From Pseudomonas sp. (GTDB lineage: Bacteria > Pseudomonadota > Gammaproteobacteria > Pseudomonadales > Pseudomonadaceae), in the NCBI RefSeq assembly GCF_030683065.1, contig NZ_JAUXMX010000050.1, positions 78,985 through 142,984 of the forward strand: a DNA stretch of 64,000 nucleotides. The letters are read 5' to 3'. A model generated the notes under the pieces. It did not search any database, was not told where the DNA came from, and saw only the letters and a program-made list of their open reading frames with translations. This document shows positions 1 to 8,406 of this stretch, piece by piece. Made by a program: the position numbers and the translations under genes. Numbering within the stretch: the stretch's first letter is position 1; each line of letters starts with the position of its first letter.

Positions 1-161
1 AAAACTCCGTACTCGACGAGCTGGTGGTGACCAACACCATCCCGCTGTCAGCCGCCGCGCAATCCTGTTCGCGTATTCGCCAACTGGATATCGCTCCGGT
101 AGTCGCTGAGGCGGTTCGCCGTATCAGCAATGAAGAATCGATCAGCGCGATGTTCCGCTAA
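1..161 (+). CDS. prs: Ribose-phosphate pyrophosphokinase, C-terminal end (partial)
   Basis: The window opens inside a gene. Reading from base 3 gives about 52 residues ending at TAA (159-161), with the stretch VVTNTIPLS followed by a C-terminus ending SISAMFR, which I recognise as the end of bacterial Prs. Prs makes PRPP from ribose-5-phosphate and ATP for nucleotide, histidine and tryptophan synthesis in the cytoplasm. Its position just upstream of rplY and pth is the standard Pseudomonas order. The rest of the gene, with its PRPP and ATP sites, lies outside the window, so only identity and frame can be judged. Confidence 0.9.
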   Translation, partial: NSVLDELVVTNTIPLSAAAQSCSRIRQLDIAPVVAEAVRRISNEESISAMFR

Positions 162-187
162 CCCGGCCATCACCCTGAGCGCAACAC

Positions 188-215
188 GCCTCACTGTGCC
201 AGTGGGGCTTATTAC
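188..215 (+). terminator. Weak hairpin after prs
   Basis: GCCTCACTG and CAGTGGGGC form a nine-pair stem (one G-T pair) with a three-base loop, followed by TTATT. The U-tract is poor, so it may attenuate rather than stop transcription between prs and rplY. Confidence 0.3.
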
Positions 216-276
216 CTAACCGTCCGGTCGCTGGTCGCAAGCGTAAAGGGCGGTTTGGTTATTTTGGAGAAGTGAA

Positions 277-894
277 ATGACTGTTGAATTTGCCCTGAAT
301 GCTGAAGTGCGTTCCGACCTGGGGAAAGGTGCGAGCCGCCGCCTGCGTCGTAACGTTGCCATGGTTCCTGCCGTCATCTACGGTGGCGAAAAAGCCCCGA
401 TGTCGATCAGCCTGCTGGCCAAAGAACTGGCCAAACTGCTGGAAAACGAAGCTTCGTTTAGCCACGTTCTGACCCTGAACGTTGCCGGCAGCAATGAAAG
501 CGTGCTGATCAAAGCTCTGCAGCGCCACCCAGCCAAAGGCCACGTGCTGCACGCTGACTTCGTTCGCGTTGTCGCCGGCCAGAAACTGACCGCTCACGTA
601 CCCCTGCACTTCCTCAACCAGGAAAGCTCGGTTGGCGTTAAGCAGCAAGCTGGCGAAGTCTCCCACGTAGTCGTGGAAGTAGAAGTTTCTTGCTTGCCGA
701 AAGACCTGCCGGAATTCATCGAAGTCGACATGGCTGCGGTTGAAGTCGGTCAGATCGTTCACCTGTCCGACCTCAAACTGCCAAAAGGCGTTGAGCTGGT
801 TGCACTGGCTCACGGTAACGACCTGGCAGTGGCCAACATCCACGCCTCGCGCGTTGCCAAAGACGTAGAAGAAGGCGAAGGCGCTGCCGAGTAA
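277..894 (+). CDS. rplY: 50S ribosomal protein L25 (general stress protein Ctc)
   Basis: This 205-residue protein is the long L25/TL5/Ctc form: an N-terminal 5S rRNA-binding domain (about residues 1-95), a C-terminal beta-rich domain (about 96-185) and an acidic tail (EEGEGAAE). It binds 5S rRNA in the large ribosomal subunit. A GGAGAAG ribosome-binding site lies seven bases before the ATG. It is followed by pth on the same strand after a 69-base gap. The length matches the usual Pseudomonas L25. Nothing is unusual. Confidence 0.95.
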   Translation: MTVEFALNAEVRSDLGKGASRRLRRNVAMVPAVIYGGEKAPMSISLLAKELAKLLENEASFSHVLTLNVAGSNESVLIKALQRHPAKGHVLHADFVRVVAGQKLTAHVPLHFLNQESSVGVKQQAGEVSHVVVEVEVSCLPKDLPEFIEVDMAAVEVGQIVHLSDLKLPKGVELVALAHGNDLAVANIHASRVAKDVEEGEGAAE

Positions 895-963
895 CTCTCG
901 CACCGCCGGAAAACAGCCTGAGCGCACCAGCGTTCAGGCTATTTCCACGAAAGGGCTCCTGAC

Positions 964-1554
964 ATGACTGCCGTACAACTGATCGTCGGCCTGGGTAACC
1001 CAGGCCCTGAATACGACCAGACCCGGCATAATGCAGGGGCCCTTTTCGTTGAGCGCCTGGCCCACAGCCAAGGCGCCAACCTAAGTGTTGATCGCAAATA
1101 TTTCGGCCTGACCGGCAAATTCAGCCATCAGGGCCGCGACGTTCGCCTGCTGATCCCCACCACCTTCATGAACCGCAGCGGCCAGGCCGTAGCGGCATTG
1201 GCGAATTTCTTCCGCATACCGCCGGAAGCTATTCTGGTGGCTCACGACGAACTCGACATGCTCCCAGGCGTCGCCAAACTCAAACAGGGTGGCGGGCACG
1301 GCGGGCATAATGGGCTACGCGATATCATCGCCCAGCTCGGCAACCAGAATAATTTTTATCGCCTGCGGCTTGGCATTGGCCATCCCGGGCACAGCAGCAT
1401 GGTCTCCAACTTCGTCCTCAGCCGCGCACCGCGCAGCGAACAGGAACTGCTGGATACCAGCATCGACTTCGCCCTCGGCGTATTGCCGGAAATCCTCGCA
1501 GGGGATTGGAGCAAAGCGATGCACAAACTGCACAGTCAGAAAGCCTCCTCTTAA
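964..1554 (+). CDS. pth: Peptidyl-tRNA hydrolase
   Basis: The 196-residue protein has the Pth start VGLGNPG (8-14), catalytic His22, and Asn70, Asp95 and Asn116 at positions two residues beyond the E. coli residues N68, D93 and N114. The loop [12 protein letters not shown] is intact. It releases tRNA from prematurely dropped peptidyl-tRNA in the cytoplasm and is essential in most bacteria. It lies between rplY and ychF on the same strand, the usual gamma-proteobacterial order, and is probably co-transcribed with ychF 33 bases downstream. Confidence 0.97.
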   Translation: MTAVQLIVGLGNPGPEYDQTRHNAGALFVERLAHSQGANLSVDRKYFGLTGKFSHQGRDVRLLIPTTFMNRSGQAVAALANFFRIPPEAILVAHDELDMLPGVAKLKQGGGHGGHNGLRDIIAQLGNQNNFYRLRLGIGHPGHSSMVSNFVLSRAPRSEQELLDTSIDFALGVLPEILAGDWSKAMHKLHSQKASS

Positions 1555-1587
1555 CTCTTCACCGCCATTTCGCGCGAGGGACACACC

Positions 1588-2688
1588 ATGGGATTCAACT
1601 GCGGCATCGTCGGCCTGCCCAACGTCGGCAAGTCCACCCTGTTCAACGCCCTCACCAAATCCGGGATTGCGGCAGAGAACTTCCCCTTCTGCACCATCGA
1701 ACCGAACACCGGTATCGTACCGATGCCCGACCCACGTCTCGCTGCGCTGGCCGCCATCGTCAATCCCAAGCGAATCCTGCCGACCACCATGGAATTCGTC
1801 GACATCGCCGGCCTGGTCGCTGGCGCATCCAAGGGCGAAGGCCTGGGCAACAAGTTCCTCGCCAACATCCGCGAGACCGACGCCATCGCCCACGTAGTGC
1901 GCTGCTTCGAAGACGAAAACGTGATCCACGTATCCAACAGCGTCGACCCCAAGCGCGATATCGAGATCATTGACCTCGAACTGATCTTTGCCGACCTCGA
2001 CAGCTGCGAGAAGCAACTGCAGAAAGTCACTCGCAACGCCAAGGGCGGCGACAAGGACGCGGCTGCGCAGAAAGGCCTGCTGGAGCAACTGATTAGTCAT
2101 TTCAGCGAAGGCAAGCCAGCGCGCAGCTTGATGAAGAGTTTGAGCGCTGATGAGAAAGCGTTGATCCGCGGCTTCCACCTACTCACCAGCAAGCCGGTGA
2201 TGTACATCGCCAACGTCGCCGAAGACGGCTTCGACAACAACCCGCTGCTCGACGTAGTCCGCGCCATCGCAGAAGAAGAAGGCGCGATCGTGGTGCCGGT
2301 GTGCAACAAGATCGAAGCGGAAATCGCCGAACTCGACGACGGCGAAGAAAAAGACATGTTTCTCGAAGCCCTGGGCCTCGAAGAGCCAGGCCTCAACCGC
2401 GTAATCCGCGCCGGCTACGAAATGCTCCACCTGCAGACCTACTTCACTGCTGGTGTCGAAGAAGTCCGCGCCTGGACCGTGCGTGTCGGTGCCACTGCAC
2501 CGCAGGCCGCTGGCGTGATCCACACCGACTTCGAGAAAGGCTTTATTCGCGCCGAAGTCATCGCCTACGACGACTTCATCCAGTACAAGGGCGAAGCCGG
2601 CGCTAAAGAAGCCGGCAAATGGCGCCTGGAAGGCAAGGAATACATCGTCAAAGACGGCGACGTCATGCACTTCCGCTTTAACGTCTAA
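1588..2688 (+). CDS. ychF: Redox-regulated ATPase YchF (Obg family)
   Basis: This 366-residue protein has the P-loop GLPNVGKST (residues 9-17), a switch region [16 protein letters not shown], and NVAED where Obg GTPases have NKxD, which is the known reason YchF prefers ATP. A C-terminal TGS domain follows, ending MHFRFNV. YchF/OLA1 proteins associate with ribosomes and affect oxidative-stress responses. The length is normal (E. coli 363). A strong terminator follows, closing the rplY-pth-ychF block. Confidence 0.96.
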   Translation: MGFNCGIVGLPNVGKSTLFNALTKSGIAAENFPFCTIEPNTGIVPMPDPRLAALAAIVNPKRILPTTMEFVDIAGLVAGASKGEGLGNKFLANIRETDAIAHVVRCFEDENVIHVSNSVDPKRDIEIIDLELIFADLDSCEKQLQKVTRNAKGGDKDAAAQKGLLEQLISHFSEGKPARSLMKSLSADEKALIRGFHLLTSKPVMYIANVAEDGFDNNPLLDVVRAIAEEEGAIVVPVCNKIEAEIAELDDGEEKDMFLEALGLEEPGLNRVIRAGYEMLHLQTYFTAGVEEVRAWTVRVGATAPQAAGVIHTDFEKGFIRAEVIAYDDFIQYKGEAGAKEAGKWRLEGKEYIVKDGDVMHFRFNV

Positions 2689-2726
2689 GCGCGACGCCGG
2701 ATCCCGGCGGACGCTGACAGACCCCG

Positions 2727-2763
2727 AACCCCCGTACTCACCCTGTGATACGGGGGTTTTCTT
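2727..2763 (+). terminator. Rho-independent terminator after ychF
   Basis: AACCCCCGTA and TACGGGGGTT form a ten-pair GC-rich stem around a short loop, followed by a T-rich run (TTTTCTT). It is 38 bases after the ychF stop and is a clear terminator. Confidence 0.85.
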
Positions 2764-2765
2764 AT

Positions 2766-3036
2766 CCCGCAGCGGCCACCGCGATTCGTTGTGATCCGAG
2801 TTTTAACCCGGTCGAACACTACCGCGCATATATAAGGCTATGTACCCATTGCCTGCTGTGAGGTGATGAGTCATGTCTCAATGGGAACAGCAGGCTCTCA
2901 ACCTTCGCGCTGACGCGATCACGTTGTTTGTAACTAATTGATCTGTAGCAGGGTTTCTGTGGTTACTGGGAAATAGTGTCCTGCGGTGCCTGCCTGTCGT
3001 TGAGAATACCTGTCTAGTCTTGCGACAGAGCCCGAA
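2766..3036. other. Intergenic region, no supported gene
   Basis: There is no recognisable gene in this 271-base gap. An ATG at 2874 opens a 22-codon frame, but its product resembles nothing I know and it lacks a clear ribosome-binding site. The promoter of the reductase gene at 3037 presumably lies here, but I cannot point to a convincing -35/-10 pair. Confidence 0.5.
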
Positions 3037-4374
3037 ATGAAGAACATCAAGATAGCCTTGTGGGGATTGCTGATAGGTTTAACCCTGCTCTGGGCACTGG
3101 CAGATACCTTCCTGCCGCAGCCGCTGAGCTATTTCTCGCTGCGCACGGTGCTGGTGCAATACACCGGCATCATCGCGATGGCGGCCATGAGCGTGGCAAT
3201 GATGCTGGCTGTGCGCCCGCGCCGCCCCGAACCGCTGTTGGGCGGACTGGACAAGATGTACCGGCTACACAAGTGGCTGGGCATCAGCGCGCTGGTGTTT
3301 GGCAGCATGCACTGGGTATGGGCCAAAGGGACCAAGTGGGCGGTCGGCTGGGGCTGGCTGAGTAAACCGCTCAAGGGTGGCGGTGCGGGCCCGGAACTTG
3401 GCACCATTGAGCAGTTGCTGCGTAGCCAGCGTGGGTTGGCCGAGACGCTCGGCGAGTGGGCGTTCTACGCAACCGTTGTGCTGATCATCCTGGCGCTGGT
3501 CAAGCGCTTCCCCTACCGCTGGTTCGCCAAGACCCACACCATTCTGGCCGCACTCTACCTGGTGCTGGTGTTCCACACGGTGGTGCTGGTCAAATTCGCC
3601 TACTGGTCCCAGCCGGTCGGCATAGTCACGGCCCTGCTGCTGGTCGGTGGCAGTCTGGCGGCGTTCCAGGCGCTGTTCAAGCGCATCGGAGCCCGGCGCA
3701 AGGTCCAAGGTGAAATACAAACCCTGACCCAGTACCCGGAACTGCATGTGCTGGAAACCCACATCGCACTGCAAGCGGGCTGGCCCGGGCACAAGGCTGG
3801 TCAGTTTGCCTTCGTCACCTCGTCAGAATCGGAAGGCGCCCACCCCTACACCATCGCCTCGGCCTGGGACCCGCAGCAGGCGCAAGTCACCTTTATCACC
3901 AAAGCCCTGGGCGACCATACCAGCCGACTGCCGCAGACCCTGCACGTGGGCGATCGGGTGACGGTAGAAGGACCCTACGGCTGTTTCACCTTCGAAGACC
4001 AGAAGCAGCGGCAAATCTGGATCGGTGCCGGGATCGGTATCACTCCATTTGTGGCGCGGCTAAAGCAACTGGCACTGGAGCCTGATCGTCAGTACAGCAT
4101 CGATCTGTTCCATCCGTCCGCCGAGTACTCGTCCCAGGCCATTGATAAATTGCGCGCCGATGCTGCCGCTGCGGGGGTCAGGTTGCACCTGTTGGTCGCC
4201 GATCAAAACGGCCGCCTCAATGGCGAACGCCTACGCGGGGAAATTCCAGACTGGCAGGATGCCAGCATCTGGTTCTGCGGGCCTACGGGCTTTGGCAAGG
4301 CCCTGCGTGATGACCTGGCGGCCCACGGCCTGAGGCCAGCAGATTTCCATCAAGAGTTGTTCCAGATGCGCTGA
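3037..4374 (+). CDS. Ferric reductase-like membrane flavoprotein
   Basis: The 445-residue protein joins an N-terminal ferric-reductase-type haem membrane domain (about six hydrophobic segments between residues 5 and 212, with paired histidines such as H79, H97 and H171) to a C-terminal ferredoxin-NADP reductase module. In the latter, HPYTIAS is the FAD-binding motif, GAGIGITPF the nicotinamide-binding loop and FCGPTGF the C-terminal NADP motif. It should carry electrons from NAD(P)H through FAD and haem across the inner membrane. The physiological acceptor cannot be read from sequence; ferric iron or oxygen are possibilities. It stands alone, with the metal module on the opposite strand downstream. 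Confidence 0.85.
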   Translation: MKNIKIALWGLLIGLTLLWALADTFLPQPLSYFSLRTVLVQYTGIIAMAAMSVAMMLAVRPRRPEPLLGGLDKMYRLHKWLGISALVFGSMHWVWAKGTKWAVGWGWLSKPLKGGGAGPELGTIEQLLRSQRGLAETLGEWAFYATVVLIILALVKRFPYRWFAKTHTILAALYLVLVFHTVVLVKFAYWSQPVGIVTALLLVGGSLAAFQALFKRIGARRKVQGEIQTLTQYPELHVLETHIALQAGWPGHKAGQFAFVTSSESEGAHPYTIASAWDPQQAQVTFITKALGDHTSRLPQTLHVGDRVTVEGPYGCFTFEDQKQRQIWIGAGIGITPFVARLKQLALEPDRQYSIDLFHPSAEYSSQAIDKLRADAAAAGVRLHLLVADQNGRLNGERLRGEIPDWQDASIWFCGPTGFGKALRDDLAAHGLRPADFHQELFQMR

Positions 4375-4452
4375 GCATCCGGCTGAGTGGCCGCACTGGT
4401 AATTTCCGGGAAACCCACCCGGTAATACTCAGGCAGCCACTTGAATAAAAGT

Positions 4453-4476
4453 GGCTGGACTTAGCGAAGCCCAGCC
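4453..4476 (-). terminator. Terminator of the HupE operon (minus strand)
   Basis: GGCTGGACTT and AAGCCCAGCC form a stem with one mismatch and a four-base loop. On the minus strand the hairpin is followed by ACTTTTATT. It lies 10 bases past the last gene of the minus-strand metal operon and between convergent genes. Confidence 0.5.
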
Positions 4477-4485
4477 TTGTACTCG

Positions 4486-5148
4486 TCAGATCACCCGCTT
4501 GATGGCGATGTAATCACCCTCGGTACGCAGGGTGACGTTAACAGGCTTGTTGGTGCGATTACGCCAGAACCAACCGTGATTACCATCGAAGGCTGCCTCC
4601 AGCACGCCCTGATCCTCGGCGGTGGCGCGGCCCTTGCCATAGCCGTGATAGAACTCGCGCGGCGCATTGTAGGGGTCACCATGGGTGTCGTAGTTCACCA
4701 CGCTACCGTTGGCCGTCCAGAAGTACTTCACCTGGGTGCCCTTGAGCATCTCCACCTTGATCTCGGCGCCCTGGCCGGGCGCCAGAGAAACACTCATTTC
4801 ATGCGTCTGCCCTTTTGTTTCAGGCGCCTCTAGCGCCGCTACAATCGCCGGTTCAGCAACCACGGCAGGCTGAGGAACAGCTTGCAGTACCGGCTCGGGC
4901 GCCGCTGCAGCACCAGCAACAGGCGCTACGGCATCGGCGGCGGCTTCTTCGGCCAGTAGCAACTTGACCTCGCCCATCTGGGTAAGCCCCAGCATACGAC
5001 CGGCCCCGGTGGGGTCGATGGCGTATTCCGAGGGCATGACCACGGTTACCAGCAGGACCATGGCGGCGATCAGGGCAATCACCGTCGAGCGCAACAACTG
5101 CTGGCTGCTGGGCATTTCGTTAAGGGCAGGTATCTTGCTGTTGAACAT
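4486..5148 (-). CDS. Membrane-anchored periplasmic protein of the HupE module
   Basis: This 220-residue protein has a cytoplasmic N-terminus, one membrane segment (about residues 19-40), an Ala/Pro/Val-rich linker (about 70-110) and a soluble C-terminal domain with aromatic motifs YFWTANGSVVNYDTHGD and GWFWRNRT. It resembles the 'transmembrane anchor' proteins found beside HupE/UreJ permeases. It starts 10 bases after the hupE-like stop, with AAGGAA as its ribosome-binding site, so the two are co-transcribed. The linker plus globular domain suggests an accessory protein facing the periplasm, but no biochemical role is established to my knowledge. Confidence 0.7.
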   Translation of the reverse strand: MFNSKIPALNEMPSSQQLLRSTVIALIAAMVLLVTVVMPSEYAIDPTGAGRMLGLTQMGEVKLLLAEEAAADAVAPVAGAAAAPEPVLQAVPQPAVVAEPAIVAALEAPETKGQTHEMSVSLAPGQGAEIKVEMLKGTQVKYFWTANGSVVNYDTHGDPYNAPREFYHGYGKGRATAEDQGVLEAAFDGNHGWFWRNRTNKPVNVTLRTEGDYIAIKRVI

Positions 5149-5158
5149 GAGAAATTCC

Positions 5159-5896
5159 TTACTGAGAGACGATCAGGCCGGTGAGCTGGTAACCCATTAA
5201 CAGGAAACCGGCGCTCATCAAGGCGACGTTAGCGGTGTAGGCATGGCGCCAGAAGCTGGCGGTGCGCCGCCAGTAGCCCATCAGAATGAGAATGCTGCCG
5301 AGAGCCAGAAGCTGGCCGATCTCGACGCCGACATTGAAGGCGAGCAGGTTAGGAATCAGGCCATCCGCCGAAATCTCGTACTCCTGGATCTTGCTGGCCA
5401 GGCCGAAGCCATGCAGCAAACCGAAGATCAGCGTGGCCGCGCGGGTGTCAGGCTGGTAACCAAACCAGCGCTGGAAGGCGCCCAGGTTATCCAGCGCCTT
5501 GTAGACCACCGAGAAGCCGATGATGGCGTCGATCACGTAGGCACTGATGCTGATTTCCGCCAATACGCCAAACAGCAGGGTGACGGTGTGGCCGACAGCG
5601 AACAGGCTGACATACAGCGCCACGTCCCTTAGACGGTAGAGAAAGAAGATCACCCCTAACAGAAACAGCAGGTGGTCGTAGCCGGTGATCATGTGCTTGG
5701 CGCCCATATAAATGAACGGCATCACCATCACCCCCGCGCTTTCCTGGATAAAGCCCTTGTCGCCCTCGGCAACCGCGTGGGCCAGCGCCTCGGGCATACC
5801 CAGAACGAGCAATGCCATAAACAACAGCACCAGTGCTAGTGAGCGGTGCGGGCGCACAGCAGATGCGCCAAGGGCGCTTATAAAAAGCGAATGCAT
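5159..5896 (-). CDS. HupE/UreJ family metal permease
   Basis: This 245-residue protein has a signal-like first segment and about six more membrane helices. The family histidine motifs are present: GAKHMITGYDHLLF (H68, D74-H75), VGHTVTL (H103) and LLHGFGLA. HupE/UreJ proteins are nickel or cobalt permeases in characterised cases. Here it lies between the His-rich exported protein (5945-6298) and the membrane anchor (4486-5148), all facing away from a CsoR-family sensor, so uptake or efflux of Ni, Co or a similar ion is the likely role. The exact ion and direction are inference. Confidence 0.8.
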   Translation of the reverse strand: MHSLFISALGASAVRPHRSLALVLLFMALLVLGMPEALAHAVAEGDKGFIQESAGVMVMPFIYMGAKHMITGYDHLLFLLGVIFFLYRLRDVALYVSLFAVGHTVTLLFGVLAEISISAYVIDAIIGFSVVYKALDNLGAFQRWFGYQPDTRAATLIFGLLHGFGLASKIQEYEISADGLIPNLLAFNVGVEIGQLLALGSILILMGYWRRTASFWRHAYTANVALMSAGFLLMGYQLTGLIVSQ

Positions 5897-5944
5897 GGTT
5901 AAGTCCTAAATTGCAGTGGTCTTGGACCGCAGGCGCGGCCTGTG

Positions 5945-6298
5945 TCAGATCGCCAACAGGGAACGCGGCGGGCGCTCAATCAGAAAGATGGGGCCGAGCG
6001 AAATCGAATAGCGCGGTGCTTCTATCGGCACCGCGCGCACTGACAACGTACCGATACTCAGCAGTGCGGGCAGGTGCGGTGTTTCATGCACATGGTCGGC
6101 TGCCAGCGAGGAATGGTAATGATCCGCACATGCCGTACAGGTAAATGCGCCGCCGCCGTGGGTATGGGCCTCATCATTGCCGCTCCAGGCGGACTGGCTC
6201 GAACCCGTGAACAGCGCAGGGGCATGCCCGGCCCAGGCCATCAGAATGGCGAGAGCAAGGGCAAATATCACCTTGGCGCGGATGGGCGTACTGAGCAT
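5945..6298 (-). CDS. Small exported His-rich protein
   Basis: This 117-residue protein has an N-terminal hydrophobic signal (about residues 9-28) and a stretch rich in His and Cys (HTHGGGAFTCTACADHYH, then HVHETPH), typical of a periplasmic metal binder. It is the first gene of the minus-strand operon, 48 bases upstream of the HupE-like permease, and its start is about 60 bases from the metal-sensor operator. It may deliver or buffer the metal handled by the permease. I know of no characterised homologue. Confidence 0.65.
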   Translation of the reverse strand: MLSTPIRAKVIFALALAILMAWAGHAPALFTGSSQSAWSGNDEAHTHGGGAFTCTACADHYHSSLAADHVHETPHLPALLSIGTLSVRAVPIEAPRYSISLGPIFLIERPPRSLLAI

Positions 6299-6358
6299 GC
6301 GGCGGCTCTTTTCAATGCCTGAACGGTTGGCTTTTCTGGCAGGGAAGCAGGTTTGCCA

Positions 6359-6377
6359 TATCCCCCCCGGGGGGATA
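6359..6377. promoter_or_regulatory. CsoR/RcnR-type operator palindrome
   Basis: TATCCCCCCCGGGGGGATA is a perfect inverted repeat (TATCCCCCC, one C, GGGGGGATA). Poly-G/C tracts flanked by AT are the known operator type for CsoR/RcnR/FrmR-family tetramers. It lies between the divergent His-rich/HupE operon and the sensor gene 40 bases downstream, so it probably controls both and is autoregulatory. Confidence 0.75.
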
Positions 6378-6416
6378 GCATGCGAGCGTAATTCATCGAT
6401 GCATGAGACTCAAGGC

Positions 6417-6707
6417 ATGAGCGATCACGAACATGGCCATCAGCACCAAAGTCATAGCGATATCATCAAAAGGTTGAAGCGTGCCGAGGGCCATCTGCGC
6501 AGCATTGTCGGCATGATCGAGGACGGCCGCGCCTGCGTAGACCTCGCCCAGCAACTGCATGCGGTAGAAAAAGCCGTCTGCCAGGCCAAACGCACCCTGA
6601 TTCAGGATCACATCGACCACTGCCTGGAACATGCGCTTGCCGCTACCGACGCGCGCGGCGAGGCCACGGCGCTGAGCGACTTCAAATTGATCACCAAGTA
6701 CCTCTGA
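6417..6707 (+). CDS. Metal-sensing repressor, CsoR/RcnR/DmeR family
   Basis: This 96-residue all-helical repressor has an N-terminal His-rich tail (HEHGHQHQSH) and the DUF156 core. Cys40, His65 and Cys69 have exactly the spacing of the CsoR metal ligands (C36, H61, C65), and the extra N-terminal histidines recall RcnR and DmeR nickel/cobalt sensors. A second start six codons upstream (6399) is possible. It probably binds the palindrome at 6359-6377 and releases it when metal binds, switching on the divergent HupE-type operon. Ni/Co is favoured over Cu because of the partner permease, but the C-H-C set leaves Cu possible. Confidence 0.85.
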   Translation: MSDHEHGHQHQSHSDIIKRLKRAEGHLRSIVGMIEDGRACVDLAQQLHAVEKAVCQAKRTLIQDHIDHCLEHALAATDARGEATALSDFKLITKYL

Positions 6708-6823
6708 GCACTTGCCTGGGTTATCTGCTGTTCACGCGGCTGATACGCCGCTTTGGCGTCGAACTGCAGTAACGGCTGTGGCGAAAAAGGGCCGACCAGC
6801 CCCCTCCCCCTCCTGACATCAGT

Positions 6824-7600
6824 TCAGGAGCGCGGCCCCATGATTTGTTTAAGAACCTGCGGCCCCGGTGCGCCGAGTTGCTGGCGCAGCTGGCCGCTTT
6901 CGTCCAGGTAGAAAATGGCTGGCGTGGCGGATGCGCCCAGCTCAGCCATCAAGGTGATGTTGTCATTGAGCTGCTGCTCGATAGCGCTTGGGATTTCGTC
7001 CAGTGCCTGCAACTTGCTGGCCTTGCCGGCGGACTCATGGGCATGCAGCGCGGCCTGCTGATCGTTGGCGCTCAACAGCGTAGCCGCCTTAGCGAGGCTG
7101 TCTTGCCGCAGCATGCCCACCATCACGTGACGCACCTGCACATCACCGGCCTCGACCCAGGGCCGCGCCTGTTTCCAGAACATGTTGCAGTAGGGGCAGT
7201 TGGGGTCGGAAAACATATAGACGATGCGTGGCGCGCTGGCGCTGCCGTCGGCAATCCAAGTGCTGCTGGCTAGCTTGGCCAGCCGCTCCTGGCCCAGGGG
7301 TTCGTATACCAACTGCTCCAGCGGCTGACGGGAAAGATCCTCGCCTTGAGCATTGAGCAGGCTGCCAATCAGCACATGCTCACCATCGGCCGTCAGGTAG
7401 AGCGCGACGCCCTGGCCGTTGTAGCGCGCGGCATAACCCTGCAGGCCGCTCGGTGCATCGAAGCGCTCGACAATTTCAGCGCCACGCGCCTCGACCGCCT
7501 GGATTGCAGCGGGCCACTCCTGGGCCTGCGCCAGTGGCATAGCCAGCAAGGGCAGAGTCGATAGCAGTACAGTCCGGCAGATGGGGCGCAGCATGGTCAT
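6824..7600 (-). CDS. dsbG: Periplasmic thiol-disulfide protein DsbG
   Basis: This 258-residue protein has a signal peptide (cleavage near residue 26), an N-terminal dimerisation domain and a DsbC/DsbG thioredoxin fold. Its active site is CPYC (C135-C138) and its cis-proline loop is ATPAIFY. DsbG keeps exposed periplasmic cysteines reduced and isomerises wrong disulfides. The gene is last in the dsbD-dsbE-dsbG operon and overlaps the preceding stop by four bases. In P. aeruginosa the same trio lies beside the DsbRS system. Confidence 0.9.
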   Translation of the reverse strand: MTMLRPICRTVLLSTLPLLAMPLAQAQEWPAAIQAVEARGAEIVERFDAPSGLQGYAARYNGQGVALYLTADGEHVLIGSLLNAQGEDLSRQPLEQLVYEPLGQERLAKLASSTWIADGSASAPRIVYMFSDPNCPYCNMFWKQARPWVEAGDVQVRHVMVGMLRQDSLAKAATLLSANDQQAALHAHESAGKASKLQALDEIPSAIEQQLNDNITLMAELGASATPAIFYLDESGQLRQQLGAPGPQVLKQIMGPRS

Positions 7601-8406
7601 TGATCCTTTTTCAGCACTTCAAGCGCGCGAGCCAGGCTGGCGCGGGACAATTCACCCAGGTGGCTGCCAACCTGGCGGCCCTCGGCGTCGTAGAACAGTG
7701 TGGTTGGCAAGGCCATGGAACCGACGCGCTGACCAAGCCGGCCACCAGTGTCCAGCAGGACGTTGTCCAGCCCCAGGGCTTCGGCCTCAAGGTACCGGCT
7801 AACCTCGCCTTGGCCTTCGCCCTGATTGACGAACAGGATGGTCAGCTCAGGATTATTCCGTTGCGCGTCGGCCAATACCGGCATTTCGCGGCGGCACGGC
7901 GGACACCAGGTCGCCCACAGATTGACCACCAAGGGCTTGCCGACATAATCCTGCAGCGCCACCGTGGCTCCGTTGCTGTCTCTAAACGACAGCGGCGGCA
8001 GGCGGGTGCCCTGCTCAAGCCCATACAAGGTCAGGCTGCCCAGGCCCCAGCTCAGTACGCCAACGGCCAGCGCACAAGCCAGCGGTTTCCTGACGGCGTG
8101 TGTGCGCCAGGCTTGCCAGGCACCGAGCAGCAGGGCTGCCAGCAAGCCAGGCCAGGCGATAAAGCCGCCATCACGGATATCCAGGGCCTGCCAGGGTTGA
8201 TCGCGGTAGTGCTCGAGATACACGGTGACAAACGCAAGCCGGGCGACCAGCAAGGCCACCAGCAGCAAGCGAAACAGCTGCTTCTCGGGGTTTACCGCGT
8301 TACGCCTGCCGACGTACCAACCGGTAAAAATCGCCAACAACAGGCTGAGCATCAACAGCACATGGGCAGTGCTGAGTGCCAGCGGCCCAATATTGATCGT
8401 CAACAT
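7597..8406 (-). CDS. Membrane-anchored TlpA/DsbE-like thioredoxin
   Basis: From the ATG that overlaps the dsbD stop by one base, this is a 269-residue protein. About four membrane segments (residues 8-110) precede a periplasmic TlpA-type thioredoxin domain with active site WCPPC and cis-Pro loop MALPTTLFY. It should accept electrons from the neighbouring DsbD and pass them to periplasmic targets. The multi-spanning N-terminal domain is larger than the single anchor of classical CcmG/DsbE; similar proteins in pseudomonads are annotated as TlpA family proteins. A longer upstream start would overlap dsbD more deeply and is less likely. Confidence 0.85.
   Translation of the reverse strand: MLTINIGPLALSTAHVLLMLSLLLAIFTGWYVGRRNAVNPEKQLFRLLLVALLVARLAFVTVYLEHYRDQPWQALDIRDGGFIAWPGLLAALLLGAWQAWRTHAVRKPLACALAVGVLSWGLGSLTLYGLEQGTRLPPLSFRDSNGATVALQDYVGKPLVVNLWATWCPPCRREMPVLADAQRNNPELTILFVNQGEGQGEVSRYLEAEALGLDNVLLDTGGRLGQRVGSMALPTTLFYDAEGRQVGSHLGELSRASLARALEVLKKDQ

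Noticed and set aside
1315..2178. Long minus-strand frame opposite pth and ychF
   Set aside because: Shadow of well-conserved plus-strand genes; no ribosome-binding site and no family pattern. The same applies to many long antisense frames in this GC-rich DNA, for example 8833-10097 and 42193-43086.
2874..2942. A 22-codon ORF before the reductase gene
   Set aside because: No clear ribosome-binding site, no recognisable product and no attenuator-type codon run.
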